Part shown: piece by piece, positions 1 through 6,156 of the stretch | Layout: each line of letters starts with the position of its first letter | Numbering within the stretch: the stretch's first letter is position 1 | Assembly (NCBI GenBank): GCA_023458555.1 | Contig: JAEWYS010000006.1 | Coordinates: 1 to 64,000, forward strand | DNA length: 64,000 nucleotides | From: Bacteroidota bacterium | Lineage (GTDB): Bacteria; Bacteroidota; Bacteroidia; Cytophagales; Cytophagaceae | Direction: 5' to 3' | Made by a program: the position numbers and the translations under genes | Notes under the pieces: model-generated | What the model was told of the DNA's origin: nothing | Databases searched by the model: none | What the model saw: the letters and a program-made list of their open reading frames with translations, nothing else

Positions 1-22
1 CTCGTCTGTCGGCTCTCGCCTT
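1..22 (+). repeat. 3' end of DGR variable repeat (VR)
   Basis: Bases 1-22 align without gaps to 190-211. The three differences (11 vs 200 A to G, 18 vs 207 A to G, 22 vs 211 A to T) are all at template adenines, the fingerprint of adenine-specific mutagenic retrohoming. Similarity stops at base 23, which marks the 3' limit of the repeat, where the initiation-of-mutagenic-homing sequence normally sits. Confidence 0.75.
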
Positions 23-103
23 GTCTTTAAGTCACGCGACCTTGCGAAATACGCAGGACAACAATTTGAAGACATCTATAAAGGTTTCTTCCTAATCAAT
101 TAA
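1..103 (+). CDS. DGR variable (target) protein, C-terminal fragment
   Basis: Reading from base 2 there is an open frame ending at TAA 101-103, giving about 33 residues that begin SSVGSRL and end in YKGFFLIN. The gene starts before the window. It is taken as the DGR target because its first 22 bases match the template repeat at 190-211 except where the template has adenine, and the reading frame of the match is the same in both. The remaining 27 or so residues lie outside the variable repeat. Phage DGR targets usually carry a C-type-lectin fold in a receptor-binding tail protein, but that cannot be seen in this fragment. Confidence 0.75.
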   Translation, partial: SSVGSRLVFKSRDLAKYAGQQFEDIYKGFFLIN

Positions 104-127
104 TCAAAAACGGTTGCGTATCGCATG

Positions 128-211
128 AGTGTTGTTTCTGGCTCGGGCTCCGGTTTCTCGTACAACGACTACGATAACACGAACTCGAACTCGTCTGTCA
201 GCTCTCACCTA
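128..211 (+). repeat. DGR template repeat (TR), left boundary approximate
   Basis: This noncoding stretch lies between the target gene and the reverse transcriptase. Read in the target frame it is rich in AAC, TAC, GAC and GAT codons (around 160-195), the usual design that lets adenine mutagenesis vary many residues. The 3' boundary at 211 comes from the VR match. The left boundary is a guess because the rest of the VR is outside the window. The TR transcript probably continues through the spacer (212-323) towards the RT gene. Confidence 0.7.
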
Positions 212-323
212 TGCGTGAAATTCCGCGATACGAACCCTGCCAACATGGCAAAAAATCACATAGCTAAACAGGAGCGTTGGTAGCCTCGGCAAAGACGATC
301 CTACGGGCGCAAAGGCAATAAAC

Positions 324-1283
324 ATGAAAAGAATAGGCAATCTGTATAATGAAATTTGTAGTATCCAAAATCTTGAACTGGCTGATCAGAAAGCCCGGAA
401 AGGGAAAAAGGACCAATACGGTATAAAGCTTCATGATAGAAACAGAGAAAGCAATATTGCCTGGCTCCATTTGAGCCTCATTAACAAAACTTACAAAACC
501 TCTGAATACGTAACTTTTAAGGTTTATGAACCCAAAGAGCGTGAGGTTTTCAGGCTGCCCTATTTTCCGGACAGAATTACGCATCATGCTATTATGAATG
601 TTCTTGAGGCGGTTTTTGTGGCAAATTTTACAGCTGATACATACAGCTGCATAAAAGGAAGAGGCATTCATGCCGCTGCAAGGGCTGTTCAAAATGCCCT
701 GCAAGACAAAGAGGGAACGGTTTACTGTTTAAAGCTCGATATAAAGAAGTTTTACCCCAATATCGATCATGATGTTTTAAAAAGTCTGTTGTCTCGAAAA
801 TTTAAAGATAAAAACCTGCTATGGTTATTATCAGAGATCATTGATAGCGCACCCGGATTGCCTATTGGCAACTATCTGAGTCAATATTTCGCGAATTTCT
901 ATTTGTCCTATTTTGATCACTGGCTCAAGGAGCAAAAGGCAATAAGATACTATTTCCGCTACGCGGACGATCTGGTTATTCTTTCACCCAGCAAACAGCA
1001 TTTACATCAGCTACTATCCGATATTAGGATATATCTGGCTTCAAATTTAAAACTTGAGATCAAAGGGAATTATCAGGTTTTTCCGGTGGCAGCACGTGGG
1101 ATAGACTTTGTTGGTTACCGGTTTTATCACACGCATACATTACTAAGAAAATCAATAAAAAAGAACTTTGCCCGGATGCTGGCAAAGCGCAAAAACGCTG
1201 CGTCAATTGCTTCATATTACGGCTGGGCAAAGCATTGCAACAGTAAACATCTGCTTAAAAAGCTACTCCATGAAAAGATTTAA
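324..1283 (+). CDS. DGR reverse transcriptase
   Basis: A 319-residue reverse transcriptase of DGR type, which copies the TR RNA with errors at adenines and transfers the cDNA into the VR. Visible motifs are the catalytic YADD at residues 213-216, a LDIKKFYPNID block around residue 140 holding the first metal-binding aspartate, and GLPIGNYLSQ at 178-187; the IGxxxSQ form is characteristic of DGR RTs. There is no maturase or endonuclease domain, which argues against a group II intron RT. No Avd-like accessory gene is visible within the window. The next gene starts inside its last codons. Confidence 0.9.
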   Translation: MKRIGNLYNEICSIQNLELADQKARKGKKDQYGIKLHDRNRESNIAWLHLSLINKTYKTSEYVTFKVYEPKEREVFRLPYFPDRITHHAIMNVLEAVFVANFTADTYSCIKGRGIHAAARAVQNALQDKEGTVYCLKLDIKKFYPNIDHDVLKSLLSRKFKDKNLLWLLSEIIDSAPGLPIGNYLSQYFANFYLSYFDHWLKEQKAIRYYFRYADDLVILSPSKQHLHQLLSDIRIYLASNLKLEIKGNYQVFPVAARGIDFVGYRFYHTHTLLRKSIKKNFARMLAKRKNAASIASYYGWAKHCNSKHLLKKLLHEKI

Positions 1284-1566
1284 GGACTTTGGAATAAAGA
1301 CACCCTTGCAAAGCTTTCAGGGTGATAAGATAAAAATAAGTAGGATTTTGAACAGGGAGATACAGGTACATGACTACCGGATTGAAAACAGCAAATATGG
1401 CGAAAACAATAAATGTCTGTATATGCAGATAAGTGTCGGAGACACAAAGCATGTGTTGTTTACAGGTTCGGTAGTGCTGATTGAAACCATTCAGCAGGTT
1501 CCAAAAGACGAGTTCCCATTTTTAACGACTATCATCAGGGAAAATGAGCGATTTGAATTTACCTGA
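1270..1566 (+). CDS. Small DGR-associated protein of unknown function
   Basis: A 98-residue protein starting at ATG 1270, so it overlaps the RT stop by 14 bases and is probably translationally coupled. It begins MKRFKDFGI and contains a basic GDKIKI segment followed by alternating hydrophobic strands. In my recollection, similar short proteins occur next to phage DGR RTs; a nucleic-acid-binding beta fold is plausible but unproven. A longer upstream start at 1168 would lie wholly inside the RT and is rejected. Confidence 0.6.
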   Translation: MKRFKDFGIKTPLQSFQGDKIKISRILNREIQVHDYRIENSKYGENNKCLYMQISVGDTKHVLFTGSVVLIETIQQVPKDEFPFLTTIIRENERFEFT

Positions 1567-1735
1567 GATTCAAAAACGGGAAAAACGGATCGAGGACCTG
1601 CAAAACATTATGAACAACGTGATCCGAATGATCCAGGAGGAGCAATACAGATTACGGGATGAAATAAAATCCTTGCAAAAGCAAAATTTTGAACCAACCG
1701 GATATCAATGGATAATCAAACAACCAAAGCAATGA
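1544..1735 (+). CDS. Small coiled-coil protein
   Basis: A 63-residue hydrophilic protein, rich in Lys, Glu and Gln, with heptad-like spacing over residues 10-48 (KRIEDLQNIMNNVIRMIQE). It overlaps the preceding gene by 23 bases and the next by 28, as in a compact phage early operon. No family is recognised. A role as a small subunit of the DGR or the replication complex is speculation from position only. Confidence 0.5.
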   Translation: MSDLNLPEIQKREKRIEDLQNIMNNVIRMIQEEQYRLRDEIKSLQKQNFEPTGYQWIIKQPKQ

Positions 1736-1929
1736 TAAAACCAAATTCAAAACAGGGCAAGTCTCGTCGATACCGTCTGCATCGCAATCTAAAGCCCTAT
1801 TACAAAATACAGGCAAGACAACGAATGGTGCTTGTTCCTTGCGGTGCCAACCCGGAAAACAAACAGGTACAGGCATGGCTCAATGAACTTATCGGTTTTG
1901 GGTACAACGTTCAGGTATATTTTGAATAA
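1708..1929 (+). CDS. Small basic phage protein
   Basis: A 73-residue protein with a strongly basic N-terminal third (KQGKSRRYRLHRNLKPYYK) and an ordinary globular-looking remainder. The charge suggests nucleic-acid contact. It sits between the coiled-coil gene and the ASCH-like gene in the same direction with tight spacing. Function unknown. Confidence 0.45.
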   Translation: MDNQTTKAMIKPNSKQGKSRRYRLHRNLKPYYKIQARQRMVLVPCGANPENKQVQAWLNELIGFGYNVQVYFE

Positions 1930-1933
1930 CTCA

Positions 1934-2305
1934 ATGATACTAAGTTTTAATTCTCGGTTCATTCCAAAAGTTAAATCCGGAGAAAAAATACATACTCTGC
2001 GGGATGCTGGGCGCTGGTCTGAAGGAATGACGATTCAGTTTTACGATAAGATGTACCGTCCTGGTATGTACAAATTTCGTGAAGACGGTATTGTGATCAG
2101 TATACAGGAAGTGTATATCACTTTTTTCAGAGGGCGTCTTGAGATTAGTATTGATGATCGGTATTTGTATTACAATGATATTATGCGCTTTCTGAACAAT
2201 GATGGCTTTGGGTCTCAAGATGAGTTTATTGAATACTTCTTTCCCCAAAAAGATAATGGTAAAACAAGCAAAGATTTGATTCATTGGACACCTTTAAAAT
2301 ATTAG
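1934..2305 (+). CDS. ASCH-like phage protein
   Basis: A 123-residue protein starting at ATG 1934. The opening MILSFNSRFIPKVKSGEKIHTLR has the pattern of ASCH-domain proteins: a first strand, then a K-x-G-x-K-x-x-T-x-R loop. ASCH domains have a PUA-like RNA-binding barrel. Several temperate phages encode one in the early region, but the role is not settled. An upstream in-frame ATG at 1832 overlaps the previous gene by almost 100 bases and is not preferred. Confidence 0.6.
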   Translation: MILSFNSRFIPKVKSGEKIHTLRDAGRWSEGMTIQFYDKMYRPGMYKFREDGIVISIQEVYITFFRGRLEISIDDRYLYYNDIMRFLNNDGFGSQDEFIEYFFPQKDNGKTSKDLIHWTPLKY

Positions 2306-2307
2306 AA

Positions 2308-2724
2308 ATGAAAATTCTGCCCTGGCAAATAAAAAGACTACATAAGCTATTAAGAGATAACGGGCTTATGGATGAGAAAAGAGGTTATGTAAAAAGCGTC
2401 ACCGACGGGCGTGTTGAAAGCAGTAGTGCCATGACATACATGGAAGGTATGAAGCTGATCAGGCATCTGGAGGATAAACAGCAACCTTCTAACATTGATC
2501 CGGCCGACAATATGCGTAAGAAGATTATCAGCATGCTCAGGGAGATTGGCTATGAAACGCATGTTGAAGGAAAGCGAAAAGCAGACATGAAGGCTATTTA
2601 CAGCCTTGTCAATAAGGTTGGTTATTTGAAAAAAGGCTTTAATCAATACACGGCTCAGGAGTTGCCTAAACTGGTTAGTCAGATCGAGGAAATTTACAAA
2701 AAAGAACTAAGGAGGGTGAGATGA
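2308..2724 (+). CDS. gemA: GemA/gp16-like phage regulatory protein
   Basis: A 138-residue protein resembling the Mu gp16/GemA family (DUF1018): an N-terminal QIKRLHKLLRDNGL helix, a central segment with SSSAMTYMEGMKLIRHLE, then a second helical part ending in basic residues. In Mu the gene lies in the early/middle region and modulates host gene expression. ATG 2308 is preferred to a TTG at 2284 that overlaps the previous stop. It overlaps the next gene by four bases (ATGA). Confidence 0.65.
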   Translation: MKILPWQIKRLHKLLRDNGLMDEKRGYVKSVTDGRVESSSAMTYMEGMKLIRHLEDKQQPSNIDPADNMRKKIISMLREIGYETHVEGKRKADMKAIYSLVNKVGYLKKGFNQYTAQELPKLVSQIEEIYKKELRRVR

Positions 2725-3164
2725 AAACCTATGTAGTTACCAGTCCCAATTTTTCCGGCTCCTTAGTGTTTAAGTATGATTTAAACGGCATTTTAAGGGG
2801 ATTTGAAAACAGCGCGGAGCTCAGCGAGCTTCAGCTTTCGTTTCTTTGTCGGAGCTTCCCCTTTACGGTTACGGTTTTATTGAGTATTGAAGCAAAATCA
2901 AAGAGTATGCAGGTGCGGGAAGTAGCTCAGGACCTCTCATTTGAAAGCTTCTGGGATACGTATGGATACAAGGTAGGTAATAAGGAGAAGTGCCGGAAGT
3001 TGTGGAATGCGCTGACTGATTCTGTTCGGATCAGGATAATGCAGAGCCTGCCAGCGTATAAATATTATCTGAAAATAAGCGGTATTGCTCAGGTGTATCC
3101 GGAGCGGTTTATCTCCCAAAAGAGATACGAAAACGATTACACCGCATTGGCAAGAAAGAAGTAA
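2721..3164 (+). CDS. Phage replication-associated protein
   Basis: 147 residues. The C-terminal half (residues 72-147) has the pattern FESFWDTYGYKVGNKEKC, then Lys-Leu-Trp and a YPERFISQKRYEND ending, which recurs at the C-terminus of many phage replisome-organiser or primosome-type proteins, often as a helical partner-binding module. The N-terminal half is unrecognised. It is the last gene of the early operon and is followed at once by a hairpin. Confidence 0.5.
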   Translation: MKTYVVTSPNFSGSLVFKYDLNGILRGFENSAELSELQLSFLCRSFPFTVTVLLSIEAKSKSMQVREVAQDLSFESFWDTYGYKVGNKEKCRKLWNALTDSVRIRIMQSLPAYKYYLKISGIAQVYPERFISQKRYENDYTALARKK

Positions 3165-3188
3165 TCCCGATAGTGTTGTATCGGGATT
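3163..3188. terminator. Hairpin between convergent genes
   Basis: A perfect 10-bp stem, AATCCCGATA (3163-3172) and TATCGGGATT (3179-3188), with a six-base loop. It begins in the stop codon of the upstream gene and lies just before the 3' end of the opposing membrane-protein gene. The U-tract is weak on both strands, so it is either a bidirectional terminator or an mRNA 3'-end stabiliser. Confidence 0.6.
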
Positions 3189-3196
3189 GTTGCCAA

Positions 3197-3847
3197 TTAT
3201 TCCCCTCGCTTTGCTCTTTCCCACTCTGATTTTATAATCTCTTTTGCCACCCTCATTATCTCGTTTCTTTTATTCATGAGATTGTTTACAAAATCAGGGC
3301 TTTTATTGTTTACCATTATCATGTCTATCATTTTTTCATATAACACTGTATCATTTTTATTGCTCATAAGATTAACGTAGTTAGCCAGATAATGAGCTCT
3401 TTCAATTAACTCTTGTCGCCTTTGGTCCGATGAAAAGTTAAATGACAATATTGATATAATTGCACAAAACTCACTGACCTTATTCCGTAAATTTTCAATC
3501 CATTCAATCCTGTTTTTAGACAAGACATTTTGTCTGAATTCCAATTCAGCAGTTTTCTTTGCCGCTTCTATTTGGTCTCTTATTAATACTTCAGACCGGT
3601 TTATAGATAAACGTGTCCCCCATAATGCTATTCCTGCTACTGCAAGAGCTATTATAGAAGGCAGAAACAATTCGAACCAGTTTTTTGAGGACTCGTTTAT
3701 GACAATTCTGGCGTTGTGATGAAGTGTGTCTGTGTCAAGTTTGATCTTTTCATGATGAAGGGCAACATTTACTGTTGCCGGAATTTTGCTTTGCGAAAAA
3801 GCGGGAAAGGAAACTGTTAATAACAGGATAATGACGTATTTGTGCAT
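3197..3847 (-). CDS. Membrane protein with signal peptide and C-terminal helical domain
   Basis: 216 residues. A signal-like N-terminus (MHKYVIILLLTVSFPAFSQ) precedes a short periplasmic part, one transmembrane segment (WFELFLPSIIALAVAGIALWG, about residues 57-77) and a long helical cytoplasmic-type domain with many charged residues. It resembles small membrane-anchored proteins of unknown function. It runs against the early operon and diverges from the gene at 4022, so it behaves like an independently expressed prophage cargo gene (moron), perhaps for lysogenic conversion or exclusion; this is inference. Confidence 0.65.
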   Translation of the reverse strand: MHKYVIILLLTVSFPAFSQSKIPATVNVALHHEKIKLDTDTLHHNARIVINESSKNWFELFLPSIIALAVAGIALWGTRLSINRSEVLIRDQIEAAKKTAELEFRQNVLSKNRIEWIENLRNKVSEFCAIISILSFNFSSDQRRQELIERAHYLANYVNLMSNKNDTVLYEKMIDMIMVNNKSPDFVNNLMNKRNEIMRVAKEIIKSEWERAKRGE

Positions 3848-4021
3848 GGCAATAACTTAATGTTTCAACAATTTTAAAACTTTTCCGTAATATTGTAACG
3901 CGACACAATAAACTATATATGAAAAATTTACTAAAAATACGCCTGGACGTTCCTCTTGGAAGACTTCAAGTCTTTACTTGTTTGTTGTGTCGCAACCGTC
4001 CAGGCACCTTATAACATAAAA
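3848..4021. promoter_or_regulatory. Divergent control region with nested inverted repeats
   Basis: This holds three copies of the 9-mer GCGACACAA: direct at 3900-3908, inverted at 3985-3993, and direct at 4024-4032 just inside the next gene. The last two are part of a perfect 13-bp inverted repeat (3982-3994 with 4023-4035). A 9-bp inverted repeat GCCTGGACG / CGTCCAGGC (3941-3949, 3997-4005) encloses a perfect palindrome AAGACTT-C-AAGTCTT (3960-3974). The layout looks like operators for a regulator of both flanking genes, or a structured leader. Confidence 0.55.
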
Positions 4022-4204
4022 ATGCGACACAACAAAGAAGAAATCGAAGCAAAAGCCACTTTACTGGCTAAAGTGCTGGAAAAGCACGATCCAGAAACAC
4101 TAAAAGATAAAGCTTTTGATCTTATGCAGCAACACCCTTCTGACAGCCCTGAATTCAAGTGTTTTGCAGCTTTATATGAGATTATGGATATTTTTAAAGT
4201 TTAA
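4022..4204 (+). CDS. Small acidic/basic phage protein, possible regulator
   Basis: A 60-residue, mostly helical, charged protein (MRHNKEEIEAKATLLAKVLEK...). The start at 4022 is preferred over 3956 because the upstream segment lies in the palindromic control region. The 13-bp inverted repeat covers its first codons, so translation or transcription may be tied to that structure. No helix-turn-helix is evident. Confidence 0.45.
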   Translation: MRHNKEEIEAKATLLAKVLEKHDPETLKDKAFDLMQQHPSDSPEFKCFAALYEIMDIFKV

Positions 4205-4210
4205 TTTTTT

Positions 4211-4738
4211 ATGAAAAATCTATTCTTAATGATCGGGTTAGTGGTCGGAACGACCGGTTTCTCTCAAACTTTTCGAGCGATTACTGTAATGAATGCAGAG
4301 GCAAAAGTACAGCAAGGGGAATCTCTTATTGTTTATTTTGAAGTCGATGGCGAAAATTCTGAGACATATATATCACTTAGTATTACGAGTCAAACAGGTG
4401 ATCAGGATGAAATAAATGTTGTGAAGAGAATAAGAGACCTTGAAAAGGTTGGTATTGGATATAATTTTGAGTGGATCGTGCCAGATAGTGTAATAGCAGG
4501 TAGTAAGACATTAAAAATTAATTATCGTCCCCTCAACGCTGGTCTCTACCTTCTTGTTGAGGAAAAATTAATTACTTCGATTGCTGGCCGTATGAACACT
4601 GATGTGGAGTATATGATATATGATCAGCAGGGTCGGTTTGTGCGAAAACATGTCGGGAGTGAATTGCCTTATGACTTGCCGGTAGGGTTATACATATATA
4701 TGTCGGAAAAAGGACGGGGTAAATATTTAATACAGTAA
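4211..4738 (+). CDS. Secreted protein with T9SS type A sorting domain (prophage cargo)
   Basis: 175 residues with a clear signal peptide (MKNLFLMIGLVVGTTGFSQ). Its beta-rich middle is not assigned to a family. The last 70 residues have the T9SS sorting pattern: a YMIYDQQGRFVRK strand, then LPYDLPVGLYIYMSEKGRGKYLI. Such domains send proteins through the type IX system to the outer surface in Bacteroidota. It starts six bases after the small gene upstream and ends at a terminator, so the pair is one unit. A phage-carried surface protein would suit lysogenic conversion. Confidence 0.65.
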   Translation: MKNLFLMIGLVVGTTGFSQTFRAITVMNAEAKVQQGESLIVYFEVDGENSETYISLSITSQTGDQDEINVVKRIRDLEKVGIGYNFEWIVPDSVIAGSKTLKINYRPLNAGLYLLVEEKLITSIAGRMNTDVEYMIYDQQGRFVRKHVGSELPYDLPVGLYIYMSEKGRGKYLIQ

Positions 4739-4757
4739 ACACTCATGAACAAATTAG

Positions 4758-4784
4758 AAAAGCCCCGAGTGAGGGCTTTTTTAT
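4758..4784. terminator. Bidirectional terminator between convergent operons
   Basis: Stem AAAAGCCC (4758-4765) / GGGCTTTT (4773-4780) followed by TTATT. It separates the rightward unit from the leftward virion operon, whose last stop codon is at 4781-4783. The flanking A and T tracts would make it work on both strands. Confidence 0.85.
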
Positions 4785-4981
4785 TCCTCTACCGTCTCCG
4801 GAATATCCATTTTTAAAATAACATTGACCCTTTCCCGGCCAATACAGTACACGTTAAAAATCTCCTCATACACATCATCCAGCCTGCGGCGTTTTACATT
4901 ATACTCCTTATTGAAGAGTTCTTGTATACGTCTGTAGCGCAGTAGATGATTTCGATTGTGTCGGGTGATTGTCACTTTCAT
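4781..4981 (-). CDS. Small basic phage protein, last gene of the leftward operon
   Basis: 66 residues starting at 4981 (MKVTITRHNRNHLLR...), very rich in Arg and Asn with a middle helix. A longer form starting at 5017 would also be in frame. Its stop overlaps the bidirectional terminator. Its position after the gp37-like gene fits a small late protein. Function unknown. Confidence 0.5.
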   Translation of the reverse strand: MKVTITRHNRNHLLRYRRIQELFNKEYNVKRRRLDDVYEEIFNVYCIGRERVNVILKMDIPETVEE

Positions 4982-5018
4982 TGATATAAAATTAATGAAG
5001 TTTGTTAATTTAATCAAC

Positions 5019-5591
5019 TCATATTATATACTCGCTTTCCCTATCTTCTTCACTTCGAATACGCTTTGACAGCTTTCCGGCTCCGACTTCAAAGCCGTTA
5101 ATCTCCTGATCCGTGAAACGGTTCATTACATCTGTTGTATCGTCAGTAATCATGCACTTATATGTTACAATATGTGCGATCAGGTTGGTTGAGTTGGAAA
5201 ACCCCGGGTCCTCGGCGATTCGTTGCAGGCCAGTTGTCCGGCATGTTTCCAGTCCTGTAAGCAGGATGTGTATAAGCTCGTAATAGTCAAATACCTTCAG
5301 TGCCTCATCCTGATCAGGGGCATAGTCATAACTCTCGCAAGGGTCTTCCAACAGGATATGTATTCGTACTGTGGCATCTCCCGCCTGTGTTTTGTTGCCT
5401 TTATCCACCCATGCTACATTGTATTCATAAAATACAGCCGGGGTTGGATATAGTTGATGCGCCTCCGGGTTAAGGTATTGGCTTTTGAACAGATCAACAT
5501 GCGCGATTGGCCTCAGTTCCGCTTCCTGAAGCAATGTATCCGCTTCCTGAGCTGTGAGGGTTTCAGTGATCTTTTTATAAAGGTCTTTCAT
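5019..5591 (-). CDS. Tail completion/terminator-like protein (Mu gp37 position)
   Basis: A 190-residue acidic protein with no motif I can name firmly. The pattern YYELIHILLTGLETC followed by a beta-rich end, together with a place next to the gpG-like gene, matches the gp37-type neck or tail-terminator protein of Mu-like phages. It lies six bases after the gpG-like gene, in the same operon. The family assignment rests mainly on position. Confidence 0.45.
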   Translation of the reverse strand: MKDLYKKITETLTAQEADTLLQEAELRPIAHVDLFKSQYLNPEAHQLYPTPAVFYEYNVAWVDKGNKTQAGDATVRIHILLEDPCESYDYAPDQDEALKVFDYYELIHILLTGLETCRTTGLQRIAEDPGFSNSTNLIAHIVTYKCMITDDTTDVMNRFTDQEINGFEVGAGKLSKRIRSEEDRESEYII

Positions 5592-5597
5592 GTGTAA

Positions 5598-6155
5598 TTA
5601 CTTTAACGCTCTCATGATCTCAGCGGTAATTTGCCGCTGTAGCTGCCGCTCCAGTACGGCACTTTCGCCAAGAAACTGTCTTTGGGGTAAATTCTGGTTA
5701 ATTACCCTCTGATGCTCTGAAACGATAGTTGTTCCGGTCTGCACCCGGCCATATTCAATATTGCTTCGCTTCTTGAGTGTACGGCCTCGTACGACACCAA
5801 ACTTTGTCAGGCGGCGTTTGTGGGATCGGACCTGTTGCTGTACCCGTCCGCGGAATCCTTCGTTGTGCGCTTGCGCATATGGAATATCGGAGCCAATTGC
5901 TACGTAATCAGCTCCGGTTCTGGTTACCCGCACGCTTCGTTTCAGTGCACCGGTTTTTACCAGTATCGCCCTGATTCGCCGTTTTCTGCCTTCTCTACGT
6001 TTTGGCCATGGGGTTGTATGTGTGTCTACCCAGTTTTGCGCACGGAACCGCTCTTTGCTAAACGCTACCGCCATAGTACCAACCAGGCGCGGCAGGCGGC
6101 GGTATACCTGTTCCAGCCTGTCCAGGCGTCTGGTGAAGTCAAACAGCTCACTCAT
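5598..6155 (-). CDS. Phage virion morphogenesis protein (Mu gpG-like)
   Basis: 185 residues. Features typical of the gpG/virion-morphogenesis family are an N-terminal helix, a FRAQNWVDTHTTPWPKRR core, the TGALKRSVRVT turn and the IGSDIPYAQAHNEGFRG strand-turn. These proteins act in head completion or tail joining. The gene starts two bases after the tape measure stop codon in the leftward operon. Confidence 0.75.
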   Translation of the reverse strand: MSELFDFTRRLDRLEQVYRRLPRLVGTMAVAFSKERFRAQNWVDTHTTPWPKRREGRKRRIRAILVKTGALKRSVRVTRTGADYVAIGSDIPYAQAHNEGFRGRVQQQVRSHKRRLTKFGVVRGRTLKKRSNIEYGRVQTGTTIVSEHQRVINQNLPQRQFLGESAVLERQLQRQITAEIMRALK

Positions 6156-6156
6156 A

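Noticed and set aside
2284..2307. TTG start for the GemA-like gene
   Set aside because: It overlaps the previous stop region, adds residues that do not fit the family, and a normal ATG follows at 2308.
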